DNA of 64,000 nucleotides, taken from contig NZ_JAASQI010000001.1 in NCBI RefSeq assembly GCF_011762225.1, positions 812,712 through 876,711 on the forward strand, written 5' to 3'. The stretch is from Pseudochelatococcus lubricantis (GTDB lineage Bacteria > Pseudomonadota > Alphaproteobacteria > Rhizobiales > Beijerinckiaceae). The translations under genes and the position numbers were made by a program. Numbering within the stretch: the first letter of the stretch is position 1; each line of letters opens with the position of its first letter. Under the pieces are notes generated by a model, which was given only the letters and a program-made list of their open reading frames with translations, made no database searches and was not told the DNA's origin. Below, piece after piece: positions 37,166 to 46,779 of this stretch.

Positions 37166-39022
37166 ATGTTCCGCTGGTTCGAAACCCGGATCGATCCGTT
37201 CCGGGAAGTGCCGATCGAGCGCCCGCCGGAGACGCTGCTGGCGTTCTACCGGCATTACGTGCGGCAGGTGTGGCCGGTGTTCGTCGCGCTCGTCATCTCG
37301 GGCGGCGCTGCCGCCGCGCTGGAGGTGCTGATGTTCCGCTATATCGGCGAGATCATCGACCTGCTCGGCAAGACGACGCCGGAACGCCTGTTCGCGGACT
37401 ACGGCGGCCGGTTCCTGTTCATGGCGCTGCTGGTGCTGCTGGTGCGCCCGCTGTGCAACGTGCTGAACGACATGATCGTGCGCCAGACGATCCTGCCCGC
37501 CTTTCCGGCGCTGGTCCGCTGGCAGGCCCACCGCTACGTCATCCGCCAGAGCCTCGAATTCTTCCAGAACGACTTTGCCGGCCGGCTGGCGACGCGCGTC
37601 ATCCAGACGGGCATGGCGCTGCGCGAGTCCGTGGTCGAGGTGTTCGGCTCGCTCTGGTTCGTCGTCATCTACGCGGGCGGGGCAATCCTGCTGTTCGCGG
37701 AGGCCGACTGGCGGCTCGCCATGCCGCTGGTGATCTGGGTGGCGCTCTACGGCGCGGCGTTGGCGTGGTTCGTGCCGCGCATCCGCGAGAGCGCCAGGGC
37801 GGTGTCGCACGCGCGCTCCACGCTGACGGGCCGCGTGGTCGACGGCTATACCAACGTCATGACGGTGAAGCTGTTCGCCCACGCCGAGCGGGAGGATGCG
37901 TACATCCGCGAGAGCATCGGCGAGAACGTGGAGGCGACGCAGAAGCAGACACGGCTCGTCACCGCCATGTCGGCGACGGTCTCGGTGCTGAACTGCCTGC
38001 TGATCGGCTCGACGACCGGCCTTGCCGTGTGGCTGTGGACGCAGGGCAGCGTGACGACTGGGGCGATTGCCTTCTCGTCCGGGCTCGCGATCCGCATCTA
38101 CAATATGTCGGGCTGGATCATGTGGGTGGTGACGGGCATCTTCGAGAACGTCGGCGTGGTGCAGGAGGGCATGGAGACGCTCTCGCGCCAGCATGCCGTC
38201 GTGGACAGGCCCGGCGCGAAGCCGCTGCAGGTAACGCGCGGGGAAGTGGCGTTCGAACACGTGCGCTTTCACTATGGCCGCAAGTCCGGCGTCATCGAGG
38301 ACCTGACGCTGCGCATCGGCGCGGGCGAGCGCATCGGGCTCGTCGGACGCTCGGGCGCGGGCAAGTCGACACTGGTCAACCTGCTGCTGCGCTTTCACGA
38401 CCTGCAGGGCGGGCGCATCCTGATCGACGGGCAGGATATCGCCTCTGTCACGCAGGAAAGCCTGCGCGGCGCCATCGGCATGGTGACGCAGGACACTTCG
38501 CTGCTGCACCGCTCCGTGCGCGACAACATCCGCTACGGCCGGCCCGACGCCAGCGAGGAGGCCATCCGGGCGGTGGCGCGGCAGGTGCATGCCGACGGCT
38601 TCATTCCCTCGCTCGTCGATCCCGCCGGGCGGCGCGGGCTCGATGCCCATGTGGGCGAGCGCGGCGTCAAGCTCTCCGGCGGCCAGCGTCAGCGCATCGC
38701 CATCGCGCGCGTGCTGCTGAAGAACGCGCCCATCCTGGTGCTGGACGAGGCGACCTCGGCGCTCGATTCGGAGGTCGAGGCCGCCATTCAGGACGAACTC
38801 GACACGATCATGGCCGGCAAGACGGTGATCGCCATCGCGCACCGGCTGTCGACCATCGCCCGCATGGACAGGCTCGTGGTCATGGAGCAGGGCGCGATCG
38901 TGGAGCAGGGCACCCACGACGAACTGGTGCGCAGGGGCGGCATCTACGCTGGCCTCTGGCGGCGCCAGTCGGGCGGCTTTCTGGGCGTCGACGAGCCGCC
39001 GCTGTCGCTGGTGGGCGAATGA
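37166..39022 (+). CDS. ABC transporter, fused permease and ATP-binding protein
   Basis: A 618-aa exporter half-transporter. The N-terminal membrane domain has about six transmembrane segments (for example [19 protein letters not shown] and [16 protein letters not shown]). The ATPase has Walker [13 protein letters not shown]-loop MVTQDTS, signature [13 protein letters not shown], Walker [12 protein letters not shown] and the switch histidine IAIAHRLS. It most resembles MsbA- or Atm1-type homodimers; the substrate is unknown. AGGAG at 37155-37159 supports ATG 37166, although ATG 37160 is also open. trmL follows closely (13 bp). Confidence 0.92.
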   Translation: MFRWFETRIDPFREVPIERPPETLLAFYRHYVRQVWPVFVALVISGGAAAALEVLMFRYIGEIIDLLGKTTPERLFADYGGRFLFMALLVLLVRPLCNVLNDMIVRQTILPAFPALVRWQAHRYVIRQSLEFFQNDFAGRLATRVIQTGMALRESVVEVFGSLWFVVIYAGGAILLFAEADWRLAMPLVIWVALYGAALAWFVPRIRESARAVSHARSTLTGRVVDGYTNVMTVKLFAHAEREDAYIRESIGENVEATQKQTRLVTAMSATVSVLNCLLIGSTTGLAVWLWTQGSVTTGAIAFSSGLAIRIYNMSGWIMWVVTGIFENVGVVQEGMETLSRQHAVVDRPGAKPLQVTRGEVAFEHVRFHYGRKSGVIEDLTLRIGAGERIGLVGRSGAGKSTLVNLLLRFHDLQGGRILIDGQDIASVTQESLRGAIGMVTQDTSLLHRSVRDNIRYGRPDASEEAIRAVARQVHADGFIPSLVDPAGRRGLDAHVGERGVKLSGGQRQRIAIARVLLKNAPILVLDEATSALDSEVEAAIQDELDTIMAGKTVIAIAHRLSTIARMDRLVVMEQGAIVEQGTHDELVRRGGIYAGLWRRQSGGFLGVDEPPLSLVGE

Positions 39023-39035
39023 GCGGGGGCGTTTC

Positions 39036-39539
39036 ATGCTGAGGCTCGCGCTCTACCAGCCGGACATTCCGCAGAACGCCGGCACGATGCTGCGGTTGTG
39101 CGCTTGCCTCGGCGTGGCGGCCGAGATCATCGAGCCGGCGGGCTTCCCGGTGTCCGACCGCGCCTTCCGCCGGGCAGGCATGGACTATCTGGAAGACGTC
39201 GTCATCAACCGCCACGATTCCTGGCGCAGGTTCGAGGAATGGCGTGCGGCGGCGGGCTTGCGGCTGGTGCTGGCGACGACGCGGGCCGCCGCCGTCTATA
39301 CGGATTTCGCCTTCGGGCCGGACGACGTCATCATGGTGGGGCGGGAATCGGCGGGCGCGCCCGAGGAGGTGCATGCGGCGGCCGACGCGCGGATCGTCGT
39401 GCCGATCCGGCCGGGGATGCGTTCCATCAACGTGGCGGCGACGGCGGCGATGCTGCTGGGCGAGGCGCTGCGGCAGACGGGCGGCTTTCCGGCAGCGCCC
39501 CGGTTGCCATCCCGGATGACGCCTCTTGTGAACGGTTAA
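39036..39539 (+). CDS. trmL: tRNA (cytidine(34)-2'-O)-methyltransferase TrmL
   Basis: A 167-aa SPOUT-class methyltransferase. It has the N-terminal LYQPDIPQNAGTMLRLCACLG and the knot region IMVGRESAGAP, IRPGMRSINVAATAAMLLGEAL. TrmL methylates the wobble base of tRNA-Leu isoacceptors. Length and motifs fit the family; a broader TrmH-type rRNA or tRNA methylase is the alternative. It starts 13 bp after the ABC exporter gene. Confidence 0.92.
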   Translation: MLRLALYQPDIPQNAGTMLRLCACLGVAAEIIEPAGFPVSDRAFRRAGMDYLEDVVINRHDSWRRFEEWRAAAGLRLVLATTRAAAVYTDFAFGPDDVIMVGRESAGAPEEVHAAADARIVVPIRPGMRSINVAATAAMLLGEALRQTGGFPAAPRLPSRMTPLVNG

Positions 39540-39606
39540 ATCGATCAGCGCGCGTGCGCCGGGCAGCCGGGCGTGCTACCGTCGCATACGGGATTTTTTC
39601 AGGAAC

Positions 39607-42099
39607 ATGTCGAGGACCACGTCGGTGAGCGGCCCCGAAGGGCAACAGGTGAAGGCACAACAGGCGGGCCAGCAGCTTGAGCGCGCCGTGCGGCGCACGC
39701 GGATCGCGCTGTACGGCGAGCGCGTCTGGCCGCGCCTGTGGTGGCCGCTCGGCGTCGCGGGCATCTTCCTCGCCGTCTCCTGGCTCGGGTTGTGGGCGCT
39801 GTTGCCGGCTGGCGGGCGCATGGCGGGCGTCATCGTCTTCGCGCTGGCCTTCGTCGCCGCGATCGTGCCCGCCGTCGCCGTGCGCTATCCCTCGCGGCGC
39901 GAGGCGCTGCGGGCGCTCGACGGCGGGGCGGACGGCGCCGGTCTGGCCGATCCCGCGAGCGCGCTCGCGGATACGCAGGCGATGGGGCAGCACGATGCCG
40001 CCAGCCGCGCGCTGTGGACGCTGCATCAGCGCCGGGCGGCGGAGGCGATCTCGAAGCTGCCGCCGCGCTTCCCGCGTCCGCTGACGGCACAGTACGACCG
40101 TTACGGCCTGCGCGGGGCGCTGATCGTGGCGCTCGTCGCGGCGGCTTTCATCGCGGGGACGGAGCGGGGCAGGCGGCTGGCGCTTGCCTTCGACTGGCGC
40201 TTCGAGGCCTCCGGCGATCCTGTGGCGGCGCGCGTCGACGGCTGGATCGACCCGCCCGCCTACACGCGCCTGCCGCCGGTCATGCTCGATCTCACCCGCG
40301 CCGGCACGCGGGATGTCTCGGTACCCGCCGGCAGCGTGCTGGTGCTGCGTTCCGCCGGCGGCGCGGCGGAGGACGTGGCGATATCCGGCGGTTTCATAGC
40401 CCGCCCTGCGGAGCAGCCCGCCGCCGACGGCATCCATGAGAACCGCTATACCATCGAGGGCTCGGGAACCGTCGCGCGCGACACGGGCGACGGCCGGGCG
40501 ACCCTTGGCATCGCCGTCGTTCCGGACAGGCCGCCCGTCATCGCCTTCGTCGGGCCGCCGGAAGCCACGCGGCGCGGTGGGCTCACCGTCGTCTTCCGCG
40601 CCGGTGACGATTACGGCGTCACGGCCGCGCAGGGCGTCGTTTCCCTGCCCGGCGAGGATACGGCGCAGGCGCTCGTGCCGCCGCCCGTTGTCGCCCTGCC
40701 GCTACCCCGCGTCGGGGAGGCGGAGCAGGAGCTGCGTACCACCGCCGACCTCGCAGCGCATCCGTGGGCAGGTGCCACCGTGCAGTTCACGCTCGTGGCG
40801 CGGGACGGTGCCGGACAGGAGGGGCGCAGCGAAACGCTGACCGTGACGCTGCCGCAGCGCCCGTTCACCAACCCGCTGGCGAAGGCGCTGGTCGAACAGC
40901 GCCGCAACCTCGTCTTCCATCCGCATGACTGGCGCGATGTACGGCTCGCGCTGCGCGCGCTGATGATCGCGCCGGACATCTTCACGCCCGACAGTGCTGT
41001 CTATCTGGGGCTGGTGACGGCGGAGCGGATGCTCTCCTCCGCCTCCAGCGGGGAGGGCCTTGTCGCCGTCGCCGATTTCCTGTGGGGCATGGCGCTCAGG
41101 ATCGAGGACGGCGACGCCGGCGATACGGAACGCGCCCTGCGCGCCGCCCAGCAGGCGCTGCAGGAGGCCATCGACCGCAACGCGCCGGCGGACGAGATCG
41201 CCCGTCTCGCCCAGGCGCTGCGCGAGGCGATGAACCGTCATCTGTCGGAAATGGCCCGCAATCAGGCGCGCAACCGCGATCCGGCGGCGCAGCGACAGGG
41301 CGGCACCCCCACGCAGACCATCACGCCCGAGGAACTCGCGGCGATGATCGACCGCATGGAACAGATGGTGCGCGAGGGCGATCTCGCCGGGGCGGACAGG
41401 CTGCTGCAGCAGCTCAACAATATCCTCAACAATCTGCAGATGGCGCAGGGTGCGCCGCAGCAGGGGTCGCAGGCCGGGGAGGCCGGCCGGGCGATGCGTT
41501 CGCTCGACGAGATGATCCGCAACCAGCAGCGCCTGCGCGACGACACCTACCGGCAGAACGGCGAGGCCTCCGAGGGTGGCGAGGGGAACGCCGGCGGCGG
41601 GGAGCGCAACGGCGATCTCTCCGGCCGCCAGCAGGCCCTGCGCAACCAGCTGGAGCGCCTGCAGCGCGGCCTTTCCGAGCAGGGGCTGGAGGGCGAGCCG
41701 GGCCTCGGCGCGGCCGAGCGCGCGATGCGCGATGCCGAGGAAAGGCTCGCGGACGGCGACGGAGACGGGGCGGTCGATGCCCAGGGCCGGGCGCTGGAGG
41801 CGTTGCTGGACGGCGCGCAGGGGCTCGCCCGGCAGATGCGGCAGGCGCAGCAGGGCGAAAATGGGGAGCCGGGTTCGCAGCCGGGAACCGGCGAGCCGGG
41901 ACCGGGCGAACAGGATCCGCTCGGCCGCTCGACAGGCCAGCGCCGCTGGTCCGACGGTGAGACGCGCGTGCCCGGCGCAGACGAATCGGCCATCGTGCGT
42001 GCGCGCCGCATTCTGGAGGAGCTGCGCCGGCGGCTGGGCGACCCCACGCGCCCCGCGGAGGAGCGCGACTATCTGGAGCGCCTGTTGCGCCGCGACTGA
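39607..42099 (+). CDS. TIGR02302 (DUF4175) family membrane protein
   Basis: An 830-aa protein. The N-terminal 180 residues contain about three transmembrane segments (LWWPLGVAGIFLAVSWLGLWALL, ending in ALIVALVAAAFIAG). A large extracytoplasmic-looking beta-rich region follows (about 200-420), then a Gln/Glu/Arg-rich helical tract (about 500-780) with QQLNNILNNLQMAQG and Gly-Glu-rich repeats. I recognise the family from its membrane N-terminus and its Gln-rich C-terminus; the function is not known. It is Alphaproteobacteria-specific. A twin-TM protein gene starts 19 bp after its stop. Confidence 0.8.
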   Translation: MSRTTSVSGPEGQQVKAQQAGQQLERAVRRTRIALYGERVWPRLWWPLGVAGIFLAVSWLGLWALLPAGGRMAGVIVFALAFVAAIVPAVAVRYPSRREALRALDGGADGAGLADPASALADTQAMGQHDAASRALWTLHQRRAAEAISKLPPRFPRPLTAQYDRYGLRGALIVALVAAAFIAGTERGRRLALAFDWRFEASGDPVAARVDGWIDPPAYTRLPPVMLDLTRAGTRDVSVPAGSVLVLRSAGGAAEDVAISGGFIARPAEQPAADGIHENRYTIEGSGTVARDTGDGRATLGIAVVPDRPPVIAFVGPPEATRRGGLTVVFRAGDDYGVTAAQGVVSLPGEDTAQALVPPPVVALPLPRVGEAEQELRTTADLAAHPWAGATVQFTLVARDGAGQEGRSETLTVTLPQRPFTNPLAKALVEQRRNLVFHPHDWRDVRLALRALMIAPDIFTPDSAVYLGLVTAERMLSSASSGEGLVAVADFLWGMALRIEDGDAGDTERALRAAQQALQEAIDRNAPADEIARLAQALREAMNRHLSEMARNQARNRDPAAQRQGGTPTQTITPEELAAMIDRMEQMVREGDLAGADRLLQQLNNILNNLQMAQGAPQQGSQAGEAGRAMRSLDEMIRNQQRLRDDTYRQNGEASEGGEGNAGGGERNGDLSGRQQALRNQLERLQRGLSEQGLEGEPGLGAAERAMRDAEERLADGDGDGAVDAQGRALEALLDGAQGLARQMRQAQQGENGEPGSQPGTGEPGPGEQDPLGRSTGQRRWSDGETRVPGADESAIVRARRILEELRRRLGDPTRPAEERDYLERLLRRD

Positions 42100-42118
42100 A
42101 CGGAGGCGGGAGGAAGCC

Positions 42119-42316
42119 ATGGGTGCACTCGGTTATGTCCTGGTGCCGGTCATGCTGGCGGCCGTCGCGGTCGTGCTCGTGCTCGGCCTCGTCAACATGA
42201 TGCGCGGCGGCAGTCCGGAACGGTCGCAGAAGCTGATGCAGCTTCGCGTGCTGTTCCAGTTCGCCGCTGTCGTCGTCGTGCTGCTGGTGCTGTGGATCGG
42301 CGCCGGCAGCCATTGA
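42119..42316 (+). CDS. Small twin-transmembrane (HIG1-like) protein
   Basis: A 65-aa protein with two hydrophobic helices (VLVPVMLAAVAVVLVLGLVNMM and VLFQFAAVVVVLLVLWIG) joined by a basic loop, GSPERSQKLMQLRVLFQF. This is the pattern of HIG1/twin-TM proteins of Alphaproteobacteria; mitochondrial relatives associate with respiratory supercomplexes. GGGAGGAAG directly before the ATG gives a strong start. It lies between the TIGR02302 gene and the cobalamin adenosyltransferase gene on the same strand. Confidence 0.82.
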   Translation: MGALGYVLVPVMLAAVAVVLVLGLVNMMRGGSPERSQKLMQLRVLFQFAAVVVVLLVLWIGAGSH

Positions 42317-42351
42317 AACGCGATATCGATCCGGACGGTGACAATTTCATC

Positions 42352-42924
42352 ATGGTTCGCCTCAACCGCATCTACACCCGCACCGGCGACGACGGCACCA
42401 CCGGCCTGACCGGCGGCGAGCGCCGCCGCAAGGACGATCTGCGCATCGAGGCCGTCGGCGCGGTCGACGAGGCCAACGCGGTCCTCGGTCTCGCCCGGCT
42501 CCACGCTGCCGGCGACATCGACGCGGCGCTGGCGCGCGTGCAGAACGACCTGTTCGATCTTGGCGCCGACCTGTCGACGCCGGGCGGCGCGGAACCGCAG
42601 CCTTTCGAGGCGCTGCGCGTCGTCGAGGCGCAGGTGGAACGGCTGGAGCGGGAGATCGACGCCTTCAATGCGGCGCTGGCGCCGCTGCGTTCCTTCGTGC
42701 TGCCCGGCGGCTCGCCCGCCGCGGCGGCGCTGCATGTGGCGCGCACCGTTTGCCGGCGGGCGGAACGGGTTGCGGTGGCGCTGGCGGCGCGGGAGCCGGG
42801 GCAGGTGTCGCCGGTGGCGCTGCGCTATCTCAACAGGCTGTCCGACCTGCTGTTCGTGCTTGCCCGTGCGGCGAACGACAACGGCGCGCTGGACGTGCTG
42901 TGGCGGCCGGGCGCGAACCGTTGA
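42352..42924 (+). CDS. Cob(I)yrinic acid a,c-diamide / cob(I)alamin adenosyltransferase, PduO type
   Basis: A 190-aa enzyme that adds adenosine to corrinoids to make adenosylcobalamin. The N-terminal RIYTRTGDDGTTGLTGGER holds the ATP-binding loop (about residues 7-24); AVGAVDEANAVLG, FVLPGGSPAAAALHVARTVCRRAER and RYLNRLSDLLFVLAR complete the PduO-type bundle. It would serve B12-dependent methylmalonyl-CoA mutase and similar enzymes. It is downstream of the small twin-TM gene. Confidence 0.93.
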   Translation: MVRLNRIYTRTGDDGTTGLTGGERRRKDDLRIEAVGAVDEANAVLGLARLHAAGDIDAALARVQNDLFDLGADLSTPGGAEPQPFEALRVVEAQVERLEREIDAFNAALAPLRSFVLPGGSPAAAALHVARTVCRRAERVAVALAAREPGQVSPVALRYLNRLSDLLFVLARAANDNGALDVLWRPGANR

Positions 42925-42968
42925 CGGAACCCTTATGACGACGGAGCCGGACGCCGCAGGGAGTCGCC

Positions 42969-43703
42969 ATGTTCATTCCGATCTATGACGGCCTTGCCTA
43001 TCGTACGATCCGCGTCGCCTGGGCGACATGGAGCGTGCTGGCGCTGTCGTGCCTGTTCTACGCCGCCTATGCGTTGCGCCTCCTGCCCGGCAGGCTCGCG
43101 GACGAGACGTGGCTCTCGGCGGCTTTCGGCGTCATCCCGGCGGTGCTGCTCGGCAGCGCCGCCCTGCCGGATGGGCTGCCGCTGGTGCCGGAGCCGGCGA
43201 CGCTGGTCAGCGGGCAGTTCGTACATCTCGGCTTCCTGCACCTCGCCGGCAACATGCTGTTCCTCGCCGTGTTCGGCGACAACGTGGAGGACGCGATGGG
43301 CCATGCGCGCTTCGCGTTGTTCTATCTCGCCTGCGGCGCGGCGGGGGCGCTGGCCTATGCGGCGGGCCACCCGGAGTCTCTGCGCCCGCTGGTCGGCGGC
43401 TCGGGCGCGGTGTCCGGGCTCGCCGCCGCCTATCTGCTGCTCTATCCGCGCGCCCGGGTGTGGGGCCTGTTCCTCAACCGCATTCCGCTGCAGGTGCCGG
43501 CGCTGTGGGCCATAGGCTTCTGGATCGCATTCCAGATTGTCCAGGCGTGGTTTGGCAGCGACGACGTGGGCTGGCTGGCGCATCTGGGCGGATTCGCGGC
43601 CGGTGGCGCGCTGGTTGTCGTGCTGCGGCGGCGCGACCAGCCGCTTTTCGGCGCGGGCATCGGCAAAGGCATGGGAAAACCGGCGGTGGCGGACGATCCG
43701 TGA
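42969..43703 (+). CDS. Rhomboid family intramembrane serine protease
   Basis: A 244-aa membrane protein with six hydrophobic segments. The nucleophile serine is in GGSGAVSGLAAAYLL (about residue 143), the loop with FVHLGFLHLAGNMLFLAVFGDNVED holds the conserved His and Asn, and the catalytic histidine is in WLAHLGGFAAG. It cuts transmembrane substrates in the inner membrane. The natural substrate cannot be deduced. GGGAG just upstream supports the start. Confidence 0.92.
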   Translation: MFIPIYDGLAYRTIRVAWATWSVLALSCLFYAAYALRLLPGRLADETWLSAAFGVIPAVLLGSAALPDGLPLVPEPATLVSGQFVHLGFLHLAGNMLFLAVFGDNVEDAMGHARFALFYLACGAAGALAYAAGHPESLRPLVGGSGAVSGLAAAYLLLYPRARVWGLFLNRIPLQVPALWAIGFWIAFQIVQAWFGSDDVGWLAHLGGFAAGGALVVVLRRRDQPLFGAGIGKGMGKPAVADDP

Positions 43704-43924
43704 ATGGAGATTGACAAGCGCGAACCGGCGTCGTTACGTTCGCGCAGCCGTCTCAAACGGCTGTTTGGGAAGCGGCGGCCGGGGCGGATGGGAATGCGTG
43801 AGCAAACAGAATACCAGCCGGAAATTTATTCAGTTGCTTTCCCTTGCAGGAGACGTTCAGTATAAAAAGTGAAGGTAAGGCTTTACTTGAGATAAGTTCC
43901 AATAAAGTCCAACGGAGGTCGTCA

Positions 43925-44671
43925 ATGAAGTTGCTGGTGCCCGTCAAGCGGGTGGTCGACTACAACGTCAAGATTCGCGTCAAGCCCGATGGTACGGGGG
44001 TTGACCTTGCCAATGTCAAACAGTCGATGAACCCGTTCGACGAAATTGCTGTCGAGGAGGCGTTGCGCCTCAAGGAGGCGGGCAAGGCGACGGAGGTCGT
44101 CGTGGTTTCGATCGGCCCGGCGCAGGCGACGGAAACTCTCCGCACCGGCCTTGCCATGGGCGCCGATCGCGGCATCCTCGTCAAGGCCGAAGGGCGGGTG
44201 GAGCCGCTGGCCGTGGCCAAGGTGCTGGCGAAAATCGTCGAGCAGGAGAAGCCCGACCTCGTCATTCTCGGCAAGCAGGCCATCGACGACGATTCCAACC
44301 AGACGGGCCAGATTCTCGGCGCGCTCCTCGGCTGGGCGCAGGGCACATTCGCGTCGAAGGTGGTCGTGGGCGACGGCTCCGTGGACGTGACGCGCGAGGT
44401 CGACGGCGGCCTGCAGACCGTGTCGCTCAAGCTGCCGGCGATCGTCACCACCGACCTGCGCCTCAACGAGCCGCGCTATGCGTCGCTGCCCAACATCATG
44501 AAGGCGAAGAAGAAGCCCATCGCGGAGACCACGCCCGAGGCGCTCGGCGTCGACGTGTCGCCGCGCCTCAAGGTGCTGAACACCGCCGAGCCGTCCAAGC
44601 GTCAGGCCGGCATCAAGGTGGCGGATGCGGCCGAACTGGTGTCGAAGCTCAAGGAAGCGGGAGTGCTCTGA
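43925..44671 (+). CDS. etfB: Electron transfer flavoprotein subunit beta
   Basis: A 248-aa beta subunit. It starts [15 protein letters not shown] and has the AMP-binding region [14 protein letters not shown] and the ETF-beta signature [21 protein letters not shown], plus the conserved [16 protein letters not shown]. It takes electrons from acyl-CoA and other dehydrogenases and passes them to ETF-ubiquinone oxidoreductase. The ATG has AACGGAGG seven bases upstream. etfA follows after 2 bp, so they form a tight operon; the 221 bp upstream is locally A+T-rich and likely holds the promoter. Confidence 0.96.
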   Translation: MKLLVPVKRVVDYNVKIRVKPDGTGVDLANVKQSMNPFDEIAVEEALRLKEAGKATEVVVVSIGPAQATETLRTGLAMGADRGILVKAEGRVEPLAVAKVLAKIVEQEKPDLVILGKQAIDDDSNQTGQILGALLGWAQGTFASKVVVGDGSVDVTREVDGGLQTVSLKLPAIVTTDLRLNEPRYASLPNIMKAKKKPIAETTPEALGVDVSPRLKVLNTAEPSKRQAGIKVADAAELVSKLKEAGVL

Positions 44672-44673
44672 TC

Positions 44674-45606
44674 ATGACGACCTTGCTCATTGCCGATCAC
44701 AACAATCAGGCGCTCAAGGACGGCACCGCCAAGACGCTCACCGCGGCGCGGGAACTCGGCGAGCCGGTTCACGTTCTCGTGGCGGGTGAGGGCGCGCGCG
44801 CCGCTGCCGACGCCGCCGCGAAGCTCGAAGGTGTGGAGAAGGTGCTGCTCGCCGAGGGCGCTGTCTATGCGCACGGGCTTGCCGAGCCGCTCGCGGCGCT
44901 GATCGCCGGCCTCGCCGGCAACTACCGGTCGATCGTGGCGCCCGCATCCTCGAACGGCAAGAACGTTCTGCCGCGCGTATCGGCGCTGCTCGACGCCGCG
45001 CAGGTGTCGGACGTCACGAAGGTGGTTTCGCCCGATACGTTCGAGCACCCGATCTACGCGGGCAACGCCATCGAGACCGTGCAGACCACGGACGCCAAGC
45101 AGGTATTGACCGTGCGCACCGCGGCGTTCAAGGCGACAGGCGAGGGCGGTTCCGCCGCCGTCGAGAACGTCGAGGCTGCCGCTGACCCGGCGGTGTCGCA
45201 GTTCAAGGGCGAGGAAGTGGCGAAGTCGGAGCGGCCGGAACTGACGGCGGCGAAGATCATCGTTTCCGGCGGCCGCGCGCTCGGTTCGGCCGAGAAGTTC
45301 CAGGAAGTCGTCGCGCCGCTCGCGGACAAGCTGGGCGCCGCCATCGGCGCGAGCCGCGCAGCCGTGGACGCGGGCTACGCGCCCAACGACCTGCAGGTCG
45401 GCCAGACCGGCAAGGTCGTGGCGCCCGACCTCTACATCGCGCTCGGCATTTCGGGGGCTATCCAGCACCTTGCCGGCATGAAGGACTCGAAGGTCATCGT
45501 CGCCGTCAACAAGGACGAGGACGCGCCGATCTTCCAGGTGGCCGATTACGGTATCGTCGGCGATCTGTTCAAGGTGGTGCCGGAGCTGGAAAAGGCGCTC
45601 GGCTGA
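44674..45606 (+). CDS. etfA: Electron transfer flavoprotein subunit alpha
   Basis: A 310-aa alpha subunit that binds FAD. N-terminal half: [21 protein letters not shown]. The FAD-binding half shows [44 protein letters not shown] and [14 protein letters not shown], then the final [15 protein letters not shown]. It pairs with etfB 2 bp upstream. Confidence 0.96.
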   Translation: MTTLLIADHNNQALKDGTAKTLTAARELGEPVHVLVAGEGARAAADAAAKLEGVEKVLLAEGAVYAHGLAEPLAALIAGLAGNYRSIVAPASSNGKNVLPRVSALLDAAQVSDVTKVVSPDTFEHPIYAGNAIETVQTTDAKQVLTVRTAAFKATGEGGSAAVENVEAAADPAVSQFKGEEVAKSERPELTAAKIIVSGGRALGSAEKFQEVVAPLADKLGAAIGASRAAVDAGYAPNDLQVGQTGKVVAPDLYIALGISGAIQHLAGMKDSKVIVAVNKDEDAPIFQVADYGIVGDLFKVVPELEKALG

Positions 45607-45799
45607 GCCTTCCGTCCCGCATCCTCGCGATGCGGGACGTCTTCAGATGGATTGACTGGCCCGTCTGAAGAAAATACGTCAAAATGTATCTATAAGGTGT
45701 CCGGCGATCCTGGGATCGGAAGCGACACTGTGCCCGCTGCCGCCCAGTCAGCCAACGGATTCACCACACCAGTCAGCAACAACGCAACGGACGGGTAAC

Positions 45800-46681
45800 A
45801 TGTCGATCGAGATTCGCAAGGTGGGCGTCATCGGGGCCGGGCAGATGGGCGGCGGCATCGCGCAGGTTGCCGCAGCCTCGGGTTACGAGGTTGCGCTCAA
45901 CGACATCAGCGAGGAGCGCATCAACGCGGGTCTCGCCACCATCAACGGCAACCTCGCGCGGCAGGTGTCGAAGGGGCACCTCACGGAAGAAGAGAAGACG
46001 TTGATCCTGGCGCGCATCACGTCCGCGCCGACCTATGAACATTTCAACGACGCCGATCTGGTGATCGAGGCGGCGGTCGAGAACGAGGACATCAAGCGCA
46101 AAATCTTCCAGGCCCTGTGCCCGGCATTGAAGCCCACCGCGCTGATCGGCACCAATACGTCGTCCATCTCGGTCACGCGCCTTGCTTCCACCACCGACCG
46201 GCCGGAGCAGTTCATCGGCATCCACTTCATGAACCCGGTGCCGGTGATGCAGCTGGTCGAGGTCATTCGCGGCATCGCCACTTCCGAGGAAACCTTCGAG
46301 GCGACCCGCGCTCTCGTGGAGAAAATCGGCAAGAGCCTGACGGTGGCGGAGGACTTCCCCGGCTTCATCGTCAACCGCATCCTGCTGCCGATGATCAACG
46401 AGGCGATCTATACGCTTTATGAAGGTGTGGGTTCGGTGGAATCCATCGACACCGCCATGCGTCTCGGCGCGAACCATCCGATGGGCCCGCTGCAGCTCGC
46501 GGACTTCATCGGCCTCGACACCTGCCTGTCGATCATGCAGGTGCTCTACGAGGGGCTGGCGGATTCCAAGTATCGTCCCTGCCCGCTGCTGGTGAAGTAT
46601 GTCGAGGCGGGTTGGCTCGGCCGCAAGACCCGCCGTGGCTTCTACGACTATCGTGGCGAAAAGCCCGTTCCGACGCGCTGA
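45800..46681 (+). CDS. 3-hydroxybutyryl-CoA dehydrogenase
   Basis: A 293-aa NAD-dependent dehydrogenase (Hbd/PaaH family). The Rossmann motif is GVIGAGQMGGGIAQVAA at the N-terminus. The catalytic histidine is in FIGIHFMNPVPVM, with the asparagine in FIVNRILLPMINEA and the C-terminal GWLGRKTRRGFYDY. It oxidises 3-hydroxybutyryl-CoA in butyrate, PHB or beta-oxidation metabolism and is naturally next to ETF genes. It is 193 bp from etfA and ends at a clear terminator. Confidence 0.93.
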   Translation: MSIEIRKVGVIGAGQMGGGIAQVAAASGYEVALNDISEERINAGLATINGNLARQVSKGHLTEEEKTLILARITSAPTYEHFNDADLVIEAAVENEDIKRKIFQALCPALKPTALIGTNTSSISVTRLASTTDRPEQFIGIHFMNPVPVMQLVEVIRGIATSEETFEATRALVEKIGKSLTVAEDFPGFIVNRILLPMINEAIYTLYEGVGSVESIDTAMRLGANHPMGPLQLADFIGLDTCLSIMQVLYEGLADSKYRPCPLLVKYVEAGWLGRKTRRGFYDYRGEKPVPTR

Positions 46682-46706
46682 GGCGCGTCGCGGACCCGTG
46701 AACGCT

Positions 46707-46738
46707 GAAATCCGGCCGCGAGGCCGGATTTCTTTTTT
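46707..46738 (+). terminator. Rho-independent terminator after 3-hydroxybutyryl-CoA dehydrogenase
   Basis: Stem GAAATCCGGCC (46707-46717), loop GCGA, GGCCGGATTTC (46722-46732), then TTTTTT (46733-46738). It is 26 bp past the stop codon and on the coding strand. Confidence 0.93.
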
Positions 46739-46779
46739 CATGCCTTTTCAAGGATGCGCCGTTCCGCTCCGGCGGTATG

